Below are positions 31,126 to 41,020 of a stretch of DNA of 64,000 nucleotides, in pieces. Under the pieces are notes generated by a model, which was not told where the DNA came from, ran no database searches, and was given only the letters and a program-made list of their open reading frames with translations. This DNA is from Pseudonocardia sp. SCN 73-27 (GTDB lineage: Bacteria; Actinomycetota; Actinomycetes; Mycobacteriales; Pseudonocardiaceae): positions 164,151-228,150 of the forward strand of contig MEGH01000001.1 of NCBI GenBank assembly GCA_001725415.1, read 5' to 3'. Numbering within the stretch: position 1 is the stretch's first letter; each line of letters starts with the position of its first letter. Position numbers and translations under genes: made by a program.

Positions 31126-33107
31126 CCGCCACCCTGGAGAAACCCGCATCTGTGGACGCGGGGGCGTTCAGCCCGCGCAGCCTGTGGACCTCGGTCCCCG
31201 ACGCGTTCCGCAAGCTCGACCCGCGCACCCAGCTCCGCAACCCCGTCATGTTCGTGGTCTGGGTCGGCTCCGTGCTCGTCACCCTCGACGCCGCCTGGCA
31301 GCCGACGCTGTTCGGCTGGCTCGTCGCCGTCTGGCTCTGGTTCACCGTCCTCTTCGCGAACCTCGCGGAGGCCGTCGCGGAGGGCCGCGGCAAGGCGCAG
31401 GCCGAGTCGCTGCGCAGGACCAAACGCGACACCGTCGCCCGGATGCTCGACGGGACCACCCGGGGCGCCTCCGAGCTGGCGGTCGGTGACCGGGTGGTCG
31501 TCGAGGCCGGCGAGACCGTCCCCGGCGACGGCGACGTCGTCGAGGGCATCGCGACCGTCGACGAGTCGGCGATCACCGGTGAGTCCGCGCCCGTCGTCCG
31601 GGAGGCCGGCGGCGACCGGTCGAGCGTCACCGGCGGGACGACCGTGCTGTCGGACCGCATCGTCGTCGAGATCACCACGAAGCCGGGGGAGTCGTTCGTC
31701 GACCGCATGATCGCGCTGGTCGAGGGGGCGTCGCGGCAGAAGACACCCAACGAGATCGCGCTGACGATCCTGTTGTCCGCGTTGACGATCATCTTCCTGC
31801 TGGCCGTCGTCGCGCTGCAGCCCATGAGCGCGTACGCGGGCGCGCCGCAGTCGGTCGTCGTGCTGGTGGCGCTGCTGGTCTGCCTCATCCCGACGACCAT
31901 CGGCGCCCTGCTCTCCGCGATCGGCATCGCGGGCATGGACCGGCTCGTGCAGCGGAACGTCCTCGCGAAGTCGGGCCGCGCCGTCGAGGCCGCGGGCGAC
32001 ATCGACAGCCTGCTGCTCGACAAGACGGGCACGATCACCTTCGGCAACCGGCAGGCCACCGAGCTGATCCCCGTCGAGGGGGTGTCCGCGCAGGAGCTGG
32101 CGGAGGCCGCGCGGCTGTCGAGCCTCGCCGACCGCACGCCGGAGGGCCGCAGTGTCGTCGACCTGTGCGCGCGGGAGTTCGGCCTCGCACCCGAGGCCAC
32201 GGCCGAGGAAGCGCGCGCCGAGTTCGTGCCGTTCACCGCGCAGACCCGGACGTCGGGGGTGGACATCGGGGGCAGGCGTATCCGCAAGGGCGCGGTCACG
32301 GTCCCGGACCCCGTCTCGGACGCCATCTCCGACGACGGCGGCACCCCGCTCGTGGTCACCGAGAACGACCGGGTCCTCGGCGTCATCAGGCTCTCCGACG
32401 TCGTCAAACCCGGCATCGCGGAGCGCTTCGCCGAGCTGCGCGCCATGGGGATCCGGACGGTCATGGTGACCGGCGACAACCCCCGCACCGCGCGGGCCAT
32501 CGCCGCCCAGGCCGGCGTCGACGACCACATCGCCGAGGCCACGCCCGAGGACAAGATGGCCTACATCGAGCGCGAGCAGGAGGGCGGGCGGCTCGTCGCC
32601 ATGACCGGCGACGGCACCAACGACGCCCCCGCCCTCGCGCAGGCCGACGTCGGCGTCGCCATGAACACCGGGACGGCCGCGGCCAAGGAGGCCGGCAACA
32701 TGGTCGACCTCGACTCCGACCCGACGAAGCTGATCGAGATCGTCGAGATCGGCAAGCAGCTGCTCATCACCCGCGGCGCGCTGACCACGTTCTCGGTGGC
32801 CAACGACCTCGCGAAGTACTTCGCGATCCTGCCCGCGATGTTCGTGACGCTCTACCCGTCGCTGGGCGCGCTCAACGTGATGGGACTGCACTCGCCGCAG
32901 TCGGCGATCCTGTCGGCGGTGATCTTCAATGCGCTGATCATCATCGCGCTGATCCCGCTCGCCCTGCGCGGCGTGCGCTACCGGCCGACCTCCGCCGATC
33001 GGCTGCTGCGGCGCAACCTGCTCGTCTACGGCCTCGGCGGCGTGGTGCTGCCGTTCGTCGGCATCTTCCTCATCGACCTGCTCGTCCGACTGATCCCCGG
33101 GATCTGA
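31122..33107 (+). CDS. kdpB: Potassium-transporting ATPase ATP-binding subunit KdpB
   Basis: 661 residues, a P-type ATPase. Phosphorylation motif [16 protein letters not shown], actuator [11 protein letters not shown], nucleotide-binding KGAV and hinge [20 protein letters not shown] are all present, with the KdpB-specific N-terminus [20 protein letters not shown]. It hydrolyses ATP to drive K+ uptake through KdpA. Start ATG overlaps the kdpA stop. Full length. Confidence 0.95.
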   Translation: MTATLEKPASVDAGAFSPRSLWTSVPDAFRKLDPRTQLRNPVMFVVWVGSVLVTLDAAWQPTLFGWLVAVWLWFTVLFANLAEAVAEGRGKAQAESLRRTKRDTVARMLDGTTRGASELAVGDRVVVEAGETVPGDGDVVEGIATVDESAITGESAPVVREAGGDRSSVTGGTTVLSDRIVVEITTKPGESFVDRMIALVEGASRQKTPNEIALTILLSALTIIFLLAVVALQPMSAYAGAPQSVVVLVALLVCLIPTTIGALLSAIGIAGMDRLVQRNVLAKSGRAVEAAGDIDSLLLDKTGTITFGNRQATELIPVEGVSAQELAEAARLSSLADRTPEGRSVVDLCAREFGLAPEATAEEARAEFVPFTAQTRTSGVDIGGRRIRKGAVTVPDPVSDAISDDGGTPLVVTENDRVLGVIRLSDVVKPGIAERFAELRAMGIRTVMVTGDNPRTARAIAAQAGVDDHIAEATPEDKMAYIEREQEGGRLVAMTGDGTNDAPALAQADVGVAMNTGTAAAKEAGNMVDLDSDPTKLIEIVEIGKQLLITRGALTTFSVANDLAKYFAILPAMFVTLYPSLGALNVMGLHSPQSAILSAVIFNALIIIALIPLALRGVRYRPTSADRLLRRNLLVYGLGGVVLPFVGIFLIDLLVRLIPGI

Positions 33108-33108
33108 T

Positions 33109-33681
33109 GTGCTGACCACTCTGAGGCGGCAGGCCGGCACCGGCCTCGCCGTGCTGATCGTCTTCACCGTGCTGTGCGGCGTCGTGTACCCGCTGGTCGT
33201 GTGGGGGGTGTCGCGACTCCCGGGGCTGTCGGCCACCGCCGAGGGACAGGGTTCGGTCCCGGTCGTCGCCGTCGACCCCGTGGCCGCCGACCCCGCCGCC
33301 GACCCGTACTTCCACACCCGGCCGTCGGTGGCGTCGCTCCCCGCCTCGGGCGGGTCGAACAAGGCCCAGGACTCCACCGACCTCCTCGCCACCCTCGACG
33401 AGCGCCGCGCCGCGATCGCACAGCGCGAGGGGGTCGCGCCCGCAGCCGTGCCCGCCGACGCCGTGGCAGCGTCGGCGTCCGGCCTCGACCCCGACATCGG
33501 CCCCGACTACGCGGCGCTGCAGACCGCGCGGGTCGCCCGCGTGACCGGGCTGCCCGTCGGGCGTGTCGAGCAGCTCGTCGCCGACGCGACGGACGGGCGG
33601 ATACTCGGCTTCCTGGGCGAGCCCGCGGTGAACGTGCCGGAGCTCAACGCCGCGATCGCGGCGGCCGCGTCGTCACGGTAG
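33109..33681 (+). CDS. kdpC: Potassium-transporting ATPase subunit KdpC
   Basis: 190 residues: one N-terminal helix (GLAVLIVFTVLCGVVYPLVV) and an outer domain with DPYFHTRPSV, SGGSNKAQDST, SASGLDPDIGPDYAALQTAR and a C-terminal NVPELNAAI. These are KdpC signatures. It assembles KdpFABC and may raise ATP affinity. GTG start one base after the kdpB stop. Confidence 0.95.
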   Translation: MLTTLRRQAGTGLAVLIVFTVLCGVVYPLVVWGVSRLPGLSATAEGQGSVPVVAVDPVAADPAADPYFHTRPSVASLPASGGSNKAQDSTDLLATLDERRAAIAQREGVAPAAVPADAVAASASGLDPDIGPDYAALQTARVARVTGLPVGRVEQLVADATDGRILGFLGEPAVNVPELNAAIAAAASSR

Positions 33682-33690
33682 GAGCGGAGC

Positions 33691-36258
33691 ATGACCGGGC
33701 CTCGTACGTCGGGGGAGCTGCGCATCCACCTGGGCGCGGCACCGGGCGTCGGCAAGACCTACGCCATGCTGTGCGAGGCCCGACGCCGGCGCGACCGCGG
33801 CACCGACATCGTCGTCGGCGTCGTCGAGACCCACGGCCGCGCGAGGACCGCCGAGCTGCTCGACGGCCTGGAGGTCCTGCCGCGGCGCCACACCCGGGTC
33901 GGCAGCCTCGTCGACGGCGAGCTCGACGTGCAGGCCGTCCTCGACCGGCGTCCCGAGGTCGTCCTCATCGACGAGCTGGCCCACACCAACGCCCCCGGCA
34001 GCACGCACGAGAAGCGCTGGCAGGACGTCGAGACGATCCTCGCAGCGGGGATCGACGTCCTGTCCACGGTGAACATCCAGCACCTGGAGTCGCTCAACGA
34101 CGTCGTCGAGCGGATCACCGGGGTGCGCCAGCGCGAGACCGTGCCCGACGAGTTCGTGCGCCGCGCCGAGCAGATCGAGCTCGTCGACATCACCCCGGAG
34201 GCGCTGCGCCGCCGCCTCGCGCACGGCAACGTCTACGCCGCCGAGAAGGTCGACGCCGCACTGGCCAGCTGGTTCCAGGTCGGCAACCTCATCGCCCTGC
34301 GCGAGCTGGCACTGCTGTGGGTCGCCGACGAGGTCGACGTCGCCCTGCAGCGCTACCGCAACGACAAGCACATCCGCGAGACCTGGGAGACCCGCGAACG
34401 GGTCGTCGTCGCCCTCACCGGCGGGCCCGAGTCGGAGACGGTGCTGCGCCGCGCCACCCGCATCGCCAAACGTGCAGGTCAGGCCGATCTCCTCGCCGTG
34501 CACGTGCTGCGCGGCGACGGGCTGGCCGGCGCGCCCGTCGGGGCCACCACCGCGTTGCGCCGACTCGCCGACGACGTCAGCGCCAGCTTCCACACCGTCG
34601 TCGGCGACTCCGGGGCGGCCGGGGTGGCCGACGCGCTGCTGGAGTTCGCCCGCGGCGCCAACGCCACCCAGCTGGTGCTCGGCACGTCGCGACGGTCCCG
34701 CTTCGCCCGGCTCTTCGACGCCGGCATCGGCGCCCACGTCGTCGCGGAGTCCGGGTCGATCGACATCCACATGGTCACCCACGGCGCCGCCGGATCGGCC
34801 CTGCGCGTCCCACGCTTACGCACCGCGCTGCCGACCAACCGGCGGGTGCTCGGCTGGGTGCTCGGCGTCGTCGGCCCGGTGGTCGCGACCGTCCTCGGCG
34901 CCACGCTCGAGAACGTCATCGGCCTGTCGACCGACGTCGTCCTGTTCTTCCTGGCGACCATCGTCGCGGCCCTGGTGGGCAGCCTCGGGCCGGCGCTGCT
35001 CGCCGCGCTGCTCGGTGGCCTGCTGCTGAACTTCTTCCTGACCCCGCCGCGCTACTCCCTGACGATCAACGAGCCCGAGAACGCGGTCACGATCGCCGTC
35101 ATGCTGGTCGTCGCGGTGCTGGTGGCGCTCGTCGTCGACCGGGCCGCCCGTCGGGGCGAGCAGGCCGCCCGCGCCCGGACCGAGGCGGCGCTGCTGGCGT
35201 CGTTCGCGCGGACCGTCCTGACCAGGGCCGATCCGGTGCCGCGGCTGCTCGAGAAGGTGCGGGAGGCGTTCGGGCTCGGCAGCGTCGCCCTGCTGGAACG
35301 CGACGGCGGCGACTGGCGACGCGTCGCCGTCTCCGGGCCGCCCGACTGCGCCCGCCCCGAGGACGCGGACGTCGACGTCGAGGTGGAGGACGGGCTGCAC
35401 CTCGTCGGCACCGGACGTTCCCTGCCGGCCTACGACCGGCGGCTGCTGGAGACCGTCGGCGGCCAGGCCCTGCTCGCGCTGCGCAGCCAGCGGTCGGCCG
35501 AGCAGGCCAGGCTCGCGCAGCGACGCGCGGAGGTCAACGAGACCCGCAGCGCCCTGCTCTCGGCCGTCGGCCACGACCTGCGCACCCCGCTGACCTCGAT
35601 CAAGGCCGCCGTGGGGAGCCTGCGCGACCCGGGGCTGCCGCTCTCGGACCACGACCGCACCGAACTGCTGGAGACCGTCGAGGAGTCCGCCGACCGGCTC
35701 ACCGGGCTCGTCGACAACCTCCTCGACTCCTCCCGGCTGGCTGCCGGCGCCGTGACGCCGCTGCTCGAACCGACCGGGTACGACGAGGTCGCCGCCCGGG
35801 CCCTGCTCGGGCTGCCCGAGGCGGAGCGGGTCGTCGTCGAGCTGGCCGAGGACCTCCCCGACGTCGTCGCCGACGTCGGCCTCCTGGAACGGGTCGTCGC
35901 CAACCTCGTCGACAACGCGCTGCGCCACGGCCGCGGCGCCCCGGTGGTGCTGCGCGCCAGCGTCCACGAGGGCCGCGCCGAGCTCCGCGTCGTCGACTCC
36001 GGGCCCGGCGTCCCCAAGAAGCAGCAGGACAAACTGTTCACGCCCTTCCAACGGCTCGGTGACCGGCACGCCACCGGCGCCGGGCTCGGCCTGTCCGTCG
36101 CGCGCGGGCTCACCGAGGTCATGGGCGGGACCCTCACCGCCGAGGACACCCCCGGTGGCGGCGTCACGATGGCGATCTCACTGCCGGTGGCGGCCGGGGC
36201 GCGGACCGGCCTGACCAGGCCCGACCGTCGGCCGACGGCGTCGTCGACGGGACAGTGA
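33691..36258 (+). CDS. kdpD: Sensor kinase KdpD
   Basis: 855 residues in standard order: KdpD domain with Walker-type GAAPGVGKTYAMLCEARRR and VVLIDELAHTNAPGS (1-210), a Usp domain (about 235-370), a four-helix DUF4118 segment (about 385-490), a GAF-like domain, HisKA with AVGHDLRTPLTSIKAAVG near residue 630, and HATPase with NLVDNALRHGRG and TGAGLGLSVARG. KdpD senses K+ limitation and normally phosphorylates KdpE, usually encoded right behind it. No kdpE is present downstream in this window. GGAGCGGAGC precedes the ATG. Confidence 0.95.
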   Translation: MTGPRTSGELRIHLGAAPGVGKTYAMLCEARRRRDRGTDIVVGVVETHGRARTAELLDGLEVLPRRHTRVGSLVDGELDVQAVLDRRPEVVLIDELAHTNAPGSTHEKRWQDVETILAAGIDVLSTVNIQHLESLNDVVERITGVRQRETVPDEFVRRAEQIELVDITPEALRRRLAHGNVYAAEKVDAALASWFQVGNLIALRELALLWVADEVDVALQRYRNDKHIRETWETRERVVVALTGGPESETVLRRATRIAKRAGQADLLAVHVLRGDGLAGAPVGATTALRRLADDVSASFHTVVGDSGAAGVADALLEFARGANATQLVLGTSRRSRFARLFDAGIGAHVVAESGSIDIHMVTHGAAGSALRVPRLRTALPTNRRVLGWVLGVVGPVVATVLGATLENVIGLSTDVVLFFLATIVAALVGSLGPALLAALLGGLLLNFFLTPPRYSLTINEPENAVTIAVMLVVAVLVALVVDRAARRGEQAARARTEAALLASFARTVLTRADPVPRLLEKVREAFGLGSVALLERDGGDWRRVAVSGPPDCARPEDADVDVEVEDGLHLVGTGRSLPAYDRRLLETVGGQALLALRSQRSAEQARLAQRRAEVNETRSALLSAVGHDLRTPLTSIKAAVGSLRDPGLPLSDHDRTELLETVEESADRLTGLVDNLLDSSRLAAGAVTPLLEPTGYDEVAARALLGLPEAERVVVELAEDLPDVVADVGLLERVVANLVDNALRHGRGAPVVLRASVHEGRAELRVVDSGPGVPKKQQDKLFTPFQRLGDRHATGAGLGLSVARGLTEVMGGTLTAEDTPGGGVTMAISLPVAAGARTGLTRPDRRPTASSTGQ

Positions 36259-36498
36259 GGCGCTGACCGCTTCGCCGCGTGCACGGCGGGGTTCGCCGCC
36301 GGTACTGGCGGAGACGGCCGGTCTGCAGTGGGATCGGGAGCGGTCCGCCCGACCGGGCTCCCCATGAGAGCGAGGTACCTCCGGGCGGACCCCGGCCGAT
36401 ACGCCGCCTCGTGTCCGGGACATCGGCCGGCCCCGAGCGCCGGTGGTGCGCCGCGCCCCCCTCCGCACCGCACCGCCGGCGCTGCCCACGGGCAGGGT

Positions 36499-36525
36499 GG
36501 GGCGGCGGCCGCGTGCCGCCGCCCC
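36499..36525. terminator. GC-rich hairpin behind kdpD
   Basis: GGGGCGGCGGC and GCCGCCGCCCC pair perfectly over 11 bp around CGCGT. A second overlapping pairing CCCCC/GGGGG follows at 36522-36536. It lies between kdpD (+) and the convergent methyltransferase remnant (-). The rest of the 320-bp gap holds no gene, and in particular no kdpE fragment was seen. Confidence 0.65.
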
Positions 36526-36580
36526 CCGTCGGGGGGTCGGCGGAGCGCTGACGCAGAATGCGCCCGACCTGCGACGGGCC

Positions 36581-36792
36581 TCAGGGACGGGCCTCGAACA
36601 CGTTGTTGAACGGGGTCTCCGCCACTCGCCGGAAGCGCGTGAAGCCCGCGTCCCGGGCGACTCCGGCGATCGCGGCCTCGCCCGCCTGGCCCCCAGCGAG
36701 TACCCGCCCGGCTGCGAGAGCCCGTTGGGCACGCACAGGAAGCTGGAGAACGAGTAGTAGACCCGGCCGACCGGGTTGAGGTCGCCCTCCAC
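36581..36792 (-). pseudogene. C-terminal fragment of a SAM-dependent methyltransferase
   Basis: Two minus-strand frames join to give GDLNPVGRVYYSFSSFLCVP, NGLSQPGGYSLGA and, after one shift, QAGEAAIAGVARDAGFTRFR then RVAETPFNNVFEARP with a stop. This matches the last 65-70 residues of a family of actinobacterial class I methyltransferases (ending FRRxxETPFNxVxEARP). The SAM-binding domain is gone and a frameshift interrupts what remains. It directly follows the FkbM gene. Confidence 0.65.
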
Positions 36793-36816
36793 GGTGTCGG
36801 TCGCCGGGTGCCGCGC

Positions 36817-37596
36817 CTACGGCCGTCGTGCGACCACGATGTGGTGGCGCAGCTCGGCGGCCATCATCGCCGGGGTACGGGTGTCGCAGCGGAACCCGTT
36901 GGCCTGCAACAGGCCCAGCACCTCGGCGAGCCGTCCGTCGACGTCGTGCACCTCGGCCACCACCGCCGCGACGCGCGGCCAGTCGGCCGGGGCGAGCCCG
37001 CGCAGGGCGTCGAGCTCGGCGCCCTCCACGTCGACCTTCAGCAGGTCGACGACGGACCCGTCGGCGGGCAGAAGGGTCGTGAGCGGCACCACGTCGACCT
37101 CGACGTCCGCGGTTCCGACCATGGCCGCCGCCCGCGTCGGGTCGGACTCCAGCGCCCGGGTCGCGGCCGTCCACTCGGCCGGCTTCTCCGCGGGCCGGGT
37201 CGTCGAGTTGGCGAGCAGGTTCCGGTAGACGGTGAGCGTCACCCGGCCGGGCCGCGCCCCGAGCGCGACCTCGTGCACGGTCACCCCGGCGAGGCGCTGC
37301 TCGGCGAGGTTGTGGCGCAGCAGCGCGCACGTGGCCGGAGCCGGCTCGATCGCGACGATCCGGGCGTGCGGGCAGGCCCGTGCGACGCGGATCGCGAACA
37401 GCCCGATGTTGGCGCCCGCATCCACGACGACGGCGTCGGGACGCAGCGGCGGGAGCCCCGCCAGGTAGTCGTCGTGGGTGAAGATCTCGTGGTAGAGGTA
37501 GTGCGCCTCGCCGGCCGACCACGGATTGTCGAGGGTCAGCACGGCCAGGTCGTCGGCCACCTGCACCGGCGCCCACGCTCGGTCAGTGCTCACCAC
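36817..37596 (-). CDS. FkbM-family methyltransferase
   Basis: 259 residues. Motif I is AVVVDAGANIGLFAIRVARA, followed by ARIVAIEPAPATCALLRHNL, and the family motif DLLKVDVEGAELDALRGL. Unlike the 11-12 kb copy it has normal high GC for the region. Tandem GTG codons at 37596/37593 are the possible starts. It lies just downstream of the WcbI-like gene on the same strand (24-base gap), suggesting a pair acting on a surface glycan, which is an inference from the families. Confidence 0.85.
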   Translation of the reverse strand: MVSTDRAWAPVQVADDLAVLTLDNPWSAGEAHYLYHEIFTHDDYLAGLPPLRPDAVVVDAGANIGLFAIRVARACPHARIVAIEPAPATCALLRHNLAEQRLAGVTVHEVALGARPGRVTLTVYRNLLANSTTRPAEKPAEWTAATRALESDPTRAAAMVGTADVEVDVVPLTTLLPADGSVVDLLKVDVEGAELDALRGLAPADWPRVAAVVAEVHDVDGRLAEVLGLLQANGFRCDTRTPAMMAAELRHHIVVARRP

Positions 37597-37620
37597 GCCA
37601 TCCTGCCCCGGAGCGCGCTG

Positions 37621-38526
37621 TCACAAACCCAGCCGGTCGATCCGCTCCGCGTGCCGTTCGAGACCGGCGGCGACCCAGCCCGGGTGCGACCGGTACCAGT
37701 CCAGCTGGGTGCGGCGCACGTCGTCGTCCCGGACAGGTTCGCCGCGCACCGACCAGTGCGGCCGGGCTGCGACGTCGAACCCCCGTGCGTCGACGACGGC
37801 CTGCTCGAGCGGCGCCCGCACCTCACCCAGCAGGGTCCGTCCCGGATCGGCCGCGTCGGCGGGCAGACCCAGTGCCTGCTGGACGCGCCGCGCGAGCGCG
37901 ACGACGACGTCGTTGCCCGGGTGATTGATCGTGTGCGCGGCGCCGACCCCGAACCCCTCCAACAGGTCGGACACGCCGACGTCGCAGAACGCCTGCTCGC
38001 GACGGGCCAGCTCCGCGACCGAGGCGGCACCGACCTCGTGCAGCACCTCCGGGGTCGGCGGCGCCGTCGGTGCCGGGCGTCCCGCGGCGGCGGTGAGGGT
38101 GCGCAGGTCGTGATAGGCCACCAGCGGGGGCGCGAGCGCCGGGTCCGACGGATGGCGCACGATCGCCGACCACGGGTGCAGGCCCAGGTACCGCACCACC
38201 GGCACGCGCACGACGCGTGCGCTCCGCGGCAGGAGCTCGGCCAGCTGGGCGGTCCCCAGCGGGAGGTCGCGGTAGTCCGGACGCACCGGCTGGCTGACGA
38301 GCAACTCGCACCGAGTGAGGAGCGCGTGCAGGTGGGGGAGGTCCGTCGCCTCCAGCTCGTGCACCGGCGGCATCCGGACGGTCCGCATCGGCAGCCCGGG
38401 CGACCCCGCGAGGACGACCCGTAGCGACTCCGCCTGGCAGTTGCCGTGCACCAGGGCGACAGGGCCGCGGTCGCCGGGGGCGGCGGCATAGAAGTCCCCG
38501 TAGTGCGCGCGGCGTCCCGCGTCCAT
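37621..38526 (-). CDS. WcbI-domain polysaccharide biosynthesis protein
   Basis: 301 residues. The start is MDAGRRAHYGDFYAAAP, then VALVHGNCQAESLRVVLAG, the H-G-N-C-Q signature of the WcbI family (named for capsule biosynthesis in Burkholderia; SGNH-hydrolase-like fold). Further on VSQPVRPDYRDLPLGTAQL and INHPGNDVVVALARRV are family-like. The ATG has GGGGAGGG upstream. Enzymatic role uncertain, probably acyl transfer or hydrolysis on polysaccharide. A terminator hairpin from the upstream PAP2 gene lies in its leader. Confidence 0.75.
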   Translation of the reverse strand: MDAGRRAHYGDFYAAAPGDRGPVALVHGNCQAESLRVVLAGSPGLPMRTVRMPPVHELEATDLPHLHALLTRCELLVSQPVRPDYRDLPLGTAQLAELLPRSARVVRVPVVRYLGLHPWSAIVRHPSDPALAPPLVAYHDLRTLTAAAGRPAPTAPPTPEVLHEVGAASVAELARREQAFCDVGVSDLLEGFGVGAAHTINHPGNDVVVALARRVQQALGLPADAADPGRTLLGEVRAPLEQAVVDARGFDVAARPHWSVRGEPVRDDDVRRTQLDWYRSHPGWVAAGLERHAERIDRLGL

Positions 38527-38540
38527 CCGGCGGCCCTCCC

Positions 38541-38571
38541 CTCGGTTCCGGGCGGAATGCCCGGAACCGAG
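38541..38571. terminator. Perfect 13-bp hairpin
   Basis: CTCGGTTCCGGGC and GCCCGGAACCGAG pair perfectly around GGAAT. It ends the minus-strand PAP2 gene (stop at 38585) and lies just before the ribosome site of the WcbI gene. Confidence 0.8.
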
Positions 38572-38584
38572 AGGACGAAACGGG

Positions 38585-39250
38585 TCAGCGCCGGTTCGCG
38601 ACACGGTCGACCGCGGCGGCGGCGACGACCGTCATGAGCACGGCCAGGCAGAACCCGCCGATCGTGTCGGTCGGGTAGTGCGCCCGCTCGGCGACGAGCC
38701 CGACCGCGACGACCACCGCCACCGCGACGGTCGCCAGGGCGCCGACCGTCAGCGCGAGTTCGCGACGCTCCCGCACCACCCCGGCGACGACGAGCGTCAG
38801 CGCCAGCACCAGTGCCGTCGCGCCTGCCGTGTGGCCGCTGGGGAAGGCCAGGTCGCCGGACGGGATCGTTCGCCCGACCACGGGCTTGAGCACCAGCTCG
38901 GCGATGCCCGTCAGCCCCGGGCCGGCCACGACGATCGCGGCGGGCCGCCAGTGCCGCTTCCACGTGCACCACGCCGCGACGAGGACCGCGACGGCCACCA
39001 CGGACACCGGCTCGCCCGGGGCGACGGCCACGTCGGTCCAGCCGGACGGGAGCACGTGCAGGCCCCTGACCAGGTGCTCCCCCCAGGCGTCGAACGACGT
39101 CGGCGCGGAGGTGCGGCCCACCAGCACGGCGAGCACACCCAGCAGGACGGCGCACCCGGCTGCGACGACGACGGCGGGCCGGCGCAGCCCCGCGGGCATC
39201 AGAGGCGTGGCGGTGATGGTGGCGGGCGGAGCCGGGGGCGTGACGATCAC
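38585..39250 (-). CDS. PAP2-family membrane phosphatase
   Basis: 221 residues with six helices. The three phosphatase motifs are present: KPVVGRTIP (K-x6-R-P variant), FPSGHTAGA (P-S-G-H) and ERAHYPTDTIGG (x-R-x5-H-x3-D). Such enzymes remove phosphate from undecaprenyl diphosphate or phosphatidic acid at the outer face of the membrane. GTG at 39248-39250 chosen over an upstream start because it begins directly before the first Pro-rich segment and helix. Confidence 0.85.
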   Translation of the reverse strand: MIVTPPAPPATITATPLMPAGLRRPAVVVAAGCAVLLGVLAVLVGRTSAPTSFDAWGEHLVRGLHVLPSGWTDVAVAPGEPVSVVAVAVLVAAWCTWKRHWRPAAIVVAGPGLTGIAELVLKPVVGRTIPSGDLAFPSGHTAGATALVLALTLVVAGVVRERRELALTVGALATVAVAVVVAVGLVAERAHYPTDTIGGFCLAVLMTVVAAAAVDRVANRR

Positions 39251-39342
39251 AGCACCGAGGTTATGGAGCCGGCCGGAAGCGGATGCCCAGCCGAAAGCCA
39301 ACGCCCGGCAAACGATTCGGGAGCGACGGTTACGGTCTGACC

Positions 39343-40170
39343 GTGACCGGACTCGACCCCCGCCAGGCGGCGCTGCTGCAGGCCTGGCTCCCCGGCGCGG
39401 AGCACGTCGCCGATCTGTCGTGGGGGATCGTCGGCACCACGGTCCTGCGGATGCGCCACGAGGGTCGCGACGTCGTCGTCAAGGCGGGCGACGCCGCCGA
39501 CCGCCACATCGCCCGGGAGTTGCGCGCGCACCGTGAATGGCTCGGGCCGTGGCACGGCAGCGCCCCGGAGCTTCTGCACGGTGACGCCGACGCGAAACTG
39601 CTGGTCACCGGCTATCTGCCGGGTGAGCTGGTCGAGGGTCGTCCCGAGGAGACGGACCCTGGCACGTATCGACAGGCGGGGCGGCTGCTGGCCCGGCTGC
39701 ACGAGCAGGCCGGCACGGTCGACCACGGCTACGAGCGGCGGATGCGCGAGCGGTCGCTGGGGCACCTCGACTCCTCGCACCGCATCGAGCCCGAGCTCAC
39801 CGCGCGGCTGCGCGCGGCGGTCGCGTCGTGGCCCGACGAGCCCGCGACCCTGGTCCCCACCCACGGCGACTGGCAGCCACGCAACTGGCTGGTGCACGAC
39901 GGGGTCGTCGCCGTCATCGACCTCGGCCGCGCCGACCTGCGGCCCGCGCACACCGACCTGTGCCGGCTCGAGGTCCAGCAGTTCCGCGGCCGGCCCGACC
40001 TGGACGCGGCGTTCGTCGACGGCTACGGCCGCGATCCCCGCACGCAGCCGGGGTGGCGACGGGAGCTGCTGCGCGAGGCGATCGCGACGGCGGTGTGGGC
40101 GTTCCGGGTGGGAGACGAGGCGTTCGAACGCCAGGGCCACCGGATGATCACCGACGCGCTCGGCGGCTGA
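39343..40170 (+). CDS. APH-type phosphotransferase
   Basis: 275 residues of the aminoglycoside/choline kinase fold. ATP-site strand VVVKAGDAADRHIARELRAH, catalytic loop PTHGDWQPRNWLVHDG (H-G-D-x3-N) and metal-binding IDLGRADLRPAHTDLCRLE are visible; the usual D-F/W-E/G is D-L-G here. Substrate may be an aminoglycoside, a nucleoside or a sugar; resistance is not established. GTG start. Divergent from the PAP2 gene. Confidence 0.8.
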   Translation: MTGLDPRQAALLQAWLPGAEHVADLSWGIVGTTVLRMRHEGRDVVVKAGDAADRHIARELRAHREWLGPWHGSAPELLHGDADAKLLVTGYLPGELVEGRPEETDPGTYRQAGRLLARLHEQAGTVDHGYERRMRERSLGHLDSSHRIEPELTARLRAAVASWPDEPATLVPTHGDWQPRNWLVHDGVVAVIDLGRADLRPAHTDLCRLEVQQFRGRPDLDAAFVDGYGRDPRTQPGWRRELLREAIATAVWAFRVGDEAFERQGHRMITDALGG

Positions 40171-40219
40171 GCGACGCGCGGGTCACCGTTCCCGCACGTC
40201 GTCGAGCCTGCCTGTCGCC

Positions 40220-40426
40220 GTGCTCGCGACGGTCGTGAACCCGACGGTCCCGACGTCCGACGGCACCGACGGCGTCGACCTCCTCGGGGGTGCGCTGTTG
40301 CCGGCCGGGTCGCTCCCGACGATCGCGGTCGCGAAACGGCTGCTGCTCGCGATCCCGGACCGCGCGCACGCGGTCGCCTGCACCGGGCTGCTCGTTCTCA
40401 CCCTGGTCGCGGTGCTGGTCGTGTGA
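40220..40426 (+). CDS. Possible small protein or fragment with one C-terminal helix
   Basis: 68 residues from a GTG: LATVVNPTVPTSDGTDGVDL, an Ala/Leu middle, and ACTGLLVLTLVAVLVV as a terminal hydrophobic helix. No family recognised, no good ribosome site. It could be the end of a lost membrane protein or a chance open frame in the 308-bp gap. Confidence 0.3.
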   Translation: MLATVVNPTVPTSDGTDGVDLLGGALLPAGSLPTIAVAKRLLLAIPDRAHAVACTGLLVLTLVAVLVV

Positions 40427-40478
40427 GAGGCGCAGGGGAATACTCCGTGCGTCGACGACGCCGCCACCTGGGGAGCCC

Positions 40479-40997
40479 ATGACCGCGAGTTCCACGGACG
40501 TCCGGGACCTCCTGCGCCGCATGTTCGACGCGCTCTCGGCGTGCGACGAGACGGCTCTGGCCGAGGTGATCCATCCCGACGCGACGAACCGGGAGGCCGT
40601 CCGCGAGCCCCTCGACTGCCGCGGCAGGGGGCCGGCGGCGTTCGCGGCCACGGCCCGCTGGCTCACGGCCGCCCACTCGGGGCTGCGGTGGGACGTGCGG
40701 GAGGTCGTGCAGGAGGGCGATCTCGTCGTCGCGCACACGACGATGAGCGGCACGCAGACCGGCCCGTTCGTCGTCTACACCGCCGGCGGCGCGATCGACA
40801 CGGTGTTCCCGCCGACGGGCCGCGCCTTCGCCGCACCGCAGACCCACTGGCTGCGGATCGTCGACGGCATGGTCGTCGAGCACTGGGCCAACCGCGACGA
40901 CATGGGCATGGCCAAGCAGCTCGGCTGGGTGCCGCCGCGGCCCGCCTACCTCGCGAAGATGGTGCTGGCGACGCGCCGGGCCCGCGCCGCGGCCTGA
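40479..40997 (+). CDS. SnoaL-like/ester cyclase family protein
   Basis: 172 residues with the NTF2-like cone fold of the SnoaL polyketide-cyclase/ester cyclase family: LRRMFDALSACDETALAEVI near the start, LRWDVREVVQEGDLVVAHTT, FPPTGRAFAAPQTHWLRIVD and GMVVEHWANRDDMGMAKQLG at the end, the last being a strong family signature. Substrate unknown; most such stand-alone proteins are uncharacterised. ATG with GGGAG upstream. Confidence 0.8.
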   Translation: MTASSTDVRDLLRRMFDALSACDETALAEVIHPDATNREAVREPLDCRGRGPAAFAATARWLTAAHSGLRWDVREVVQEGDLVVAHTTMSGTQTGPFVVYTAGGAIDTVFPPTGRAFAAPQTHWLRIVDGMVVEHWANRDDMGMAKQLGWVPPRPAYLAKMVLATRRARAAA

Positions 40998-41020
40998 CCC
41001 GCGGGCGCGACGTCGGCAGA

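Noticed and set aside
39343-40170. Aminoglycoside resistance gene
   Set aside because: The APH fold is clear but it does not identify the substrate; chromosomal APH-like kinases often act on other molecules.
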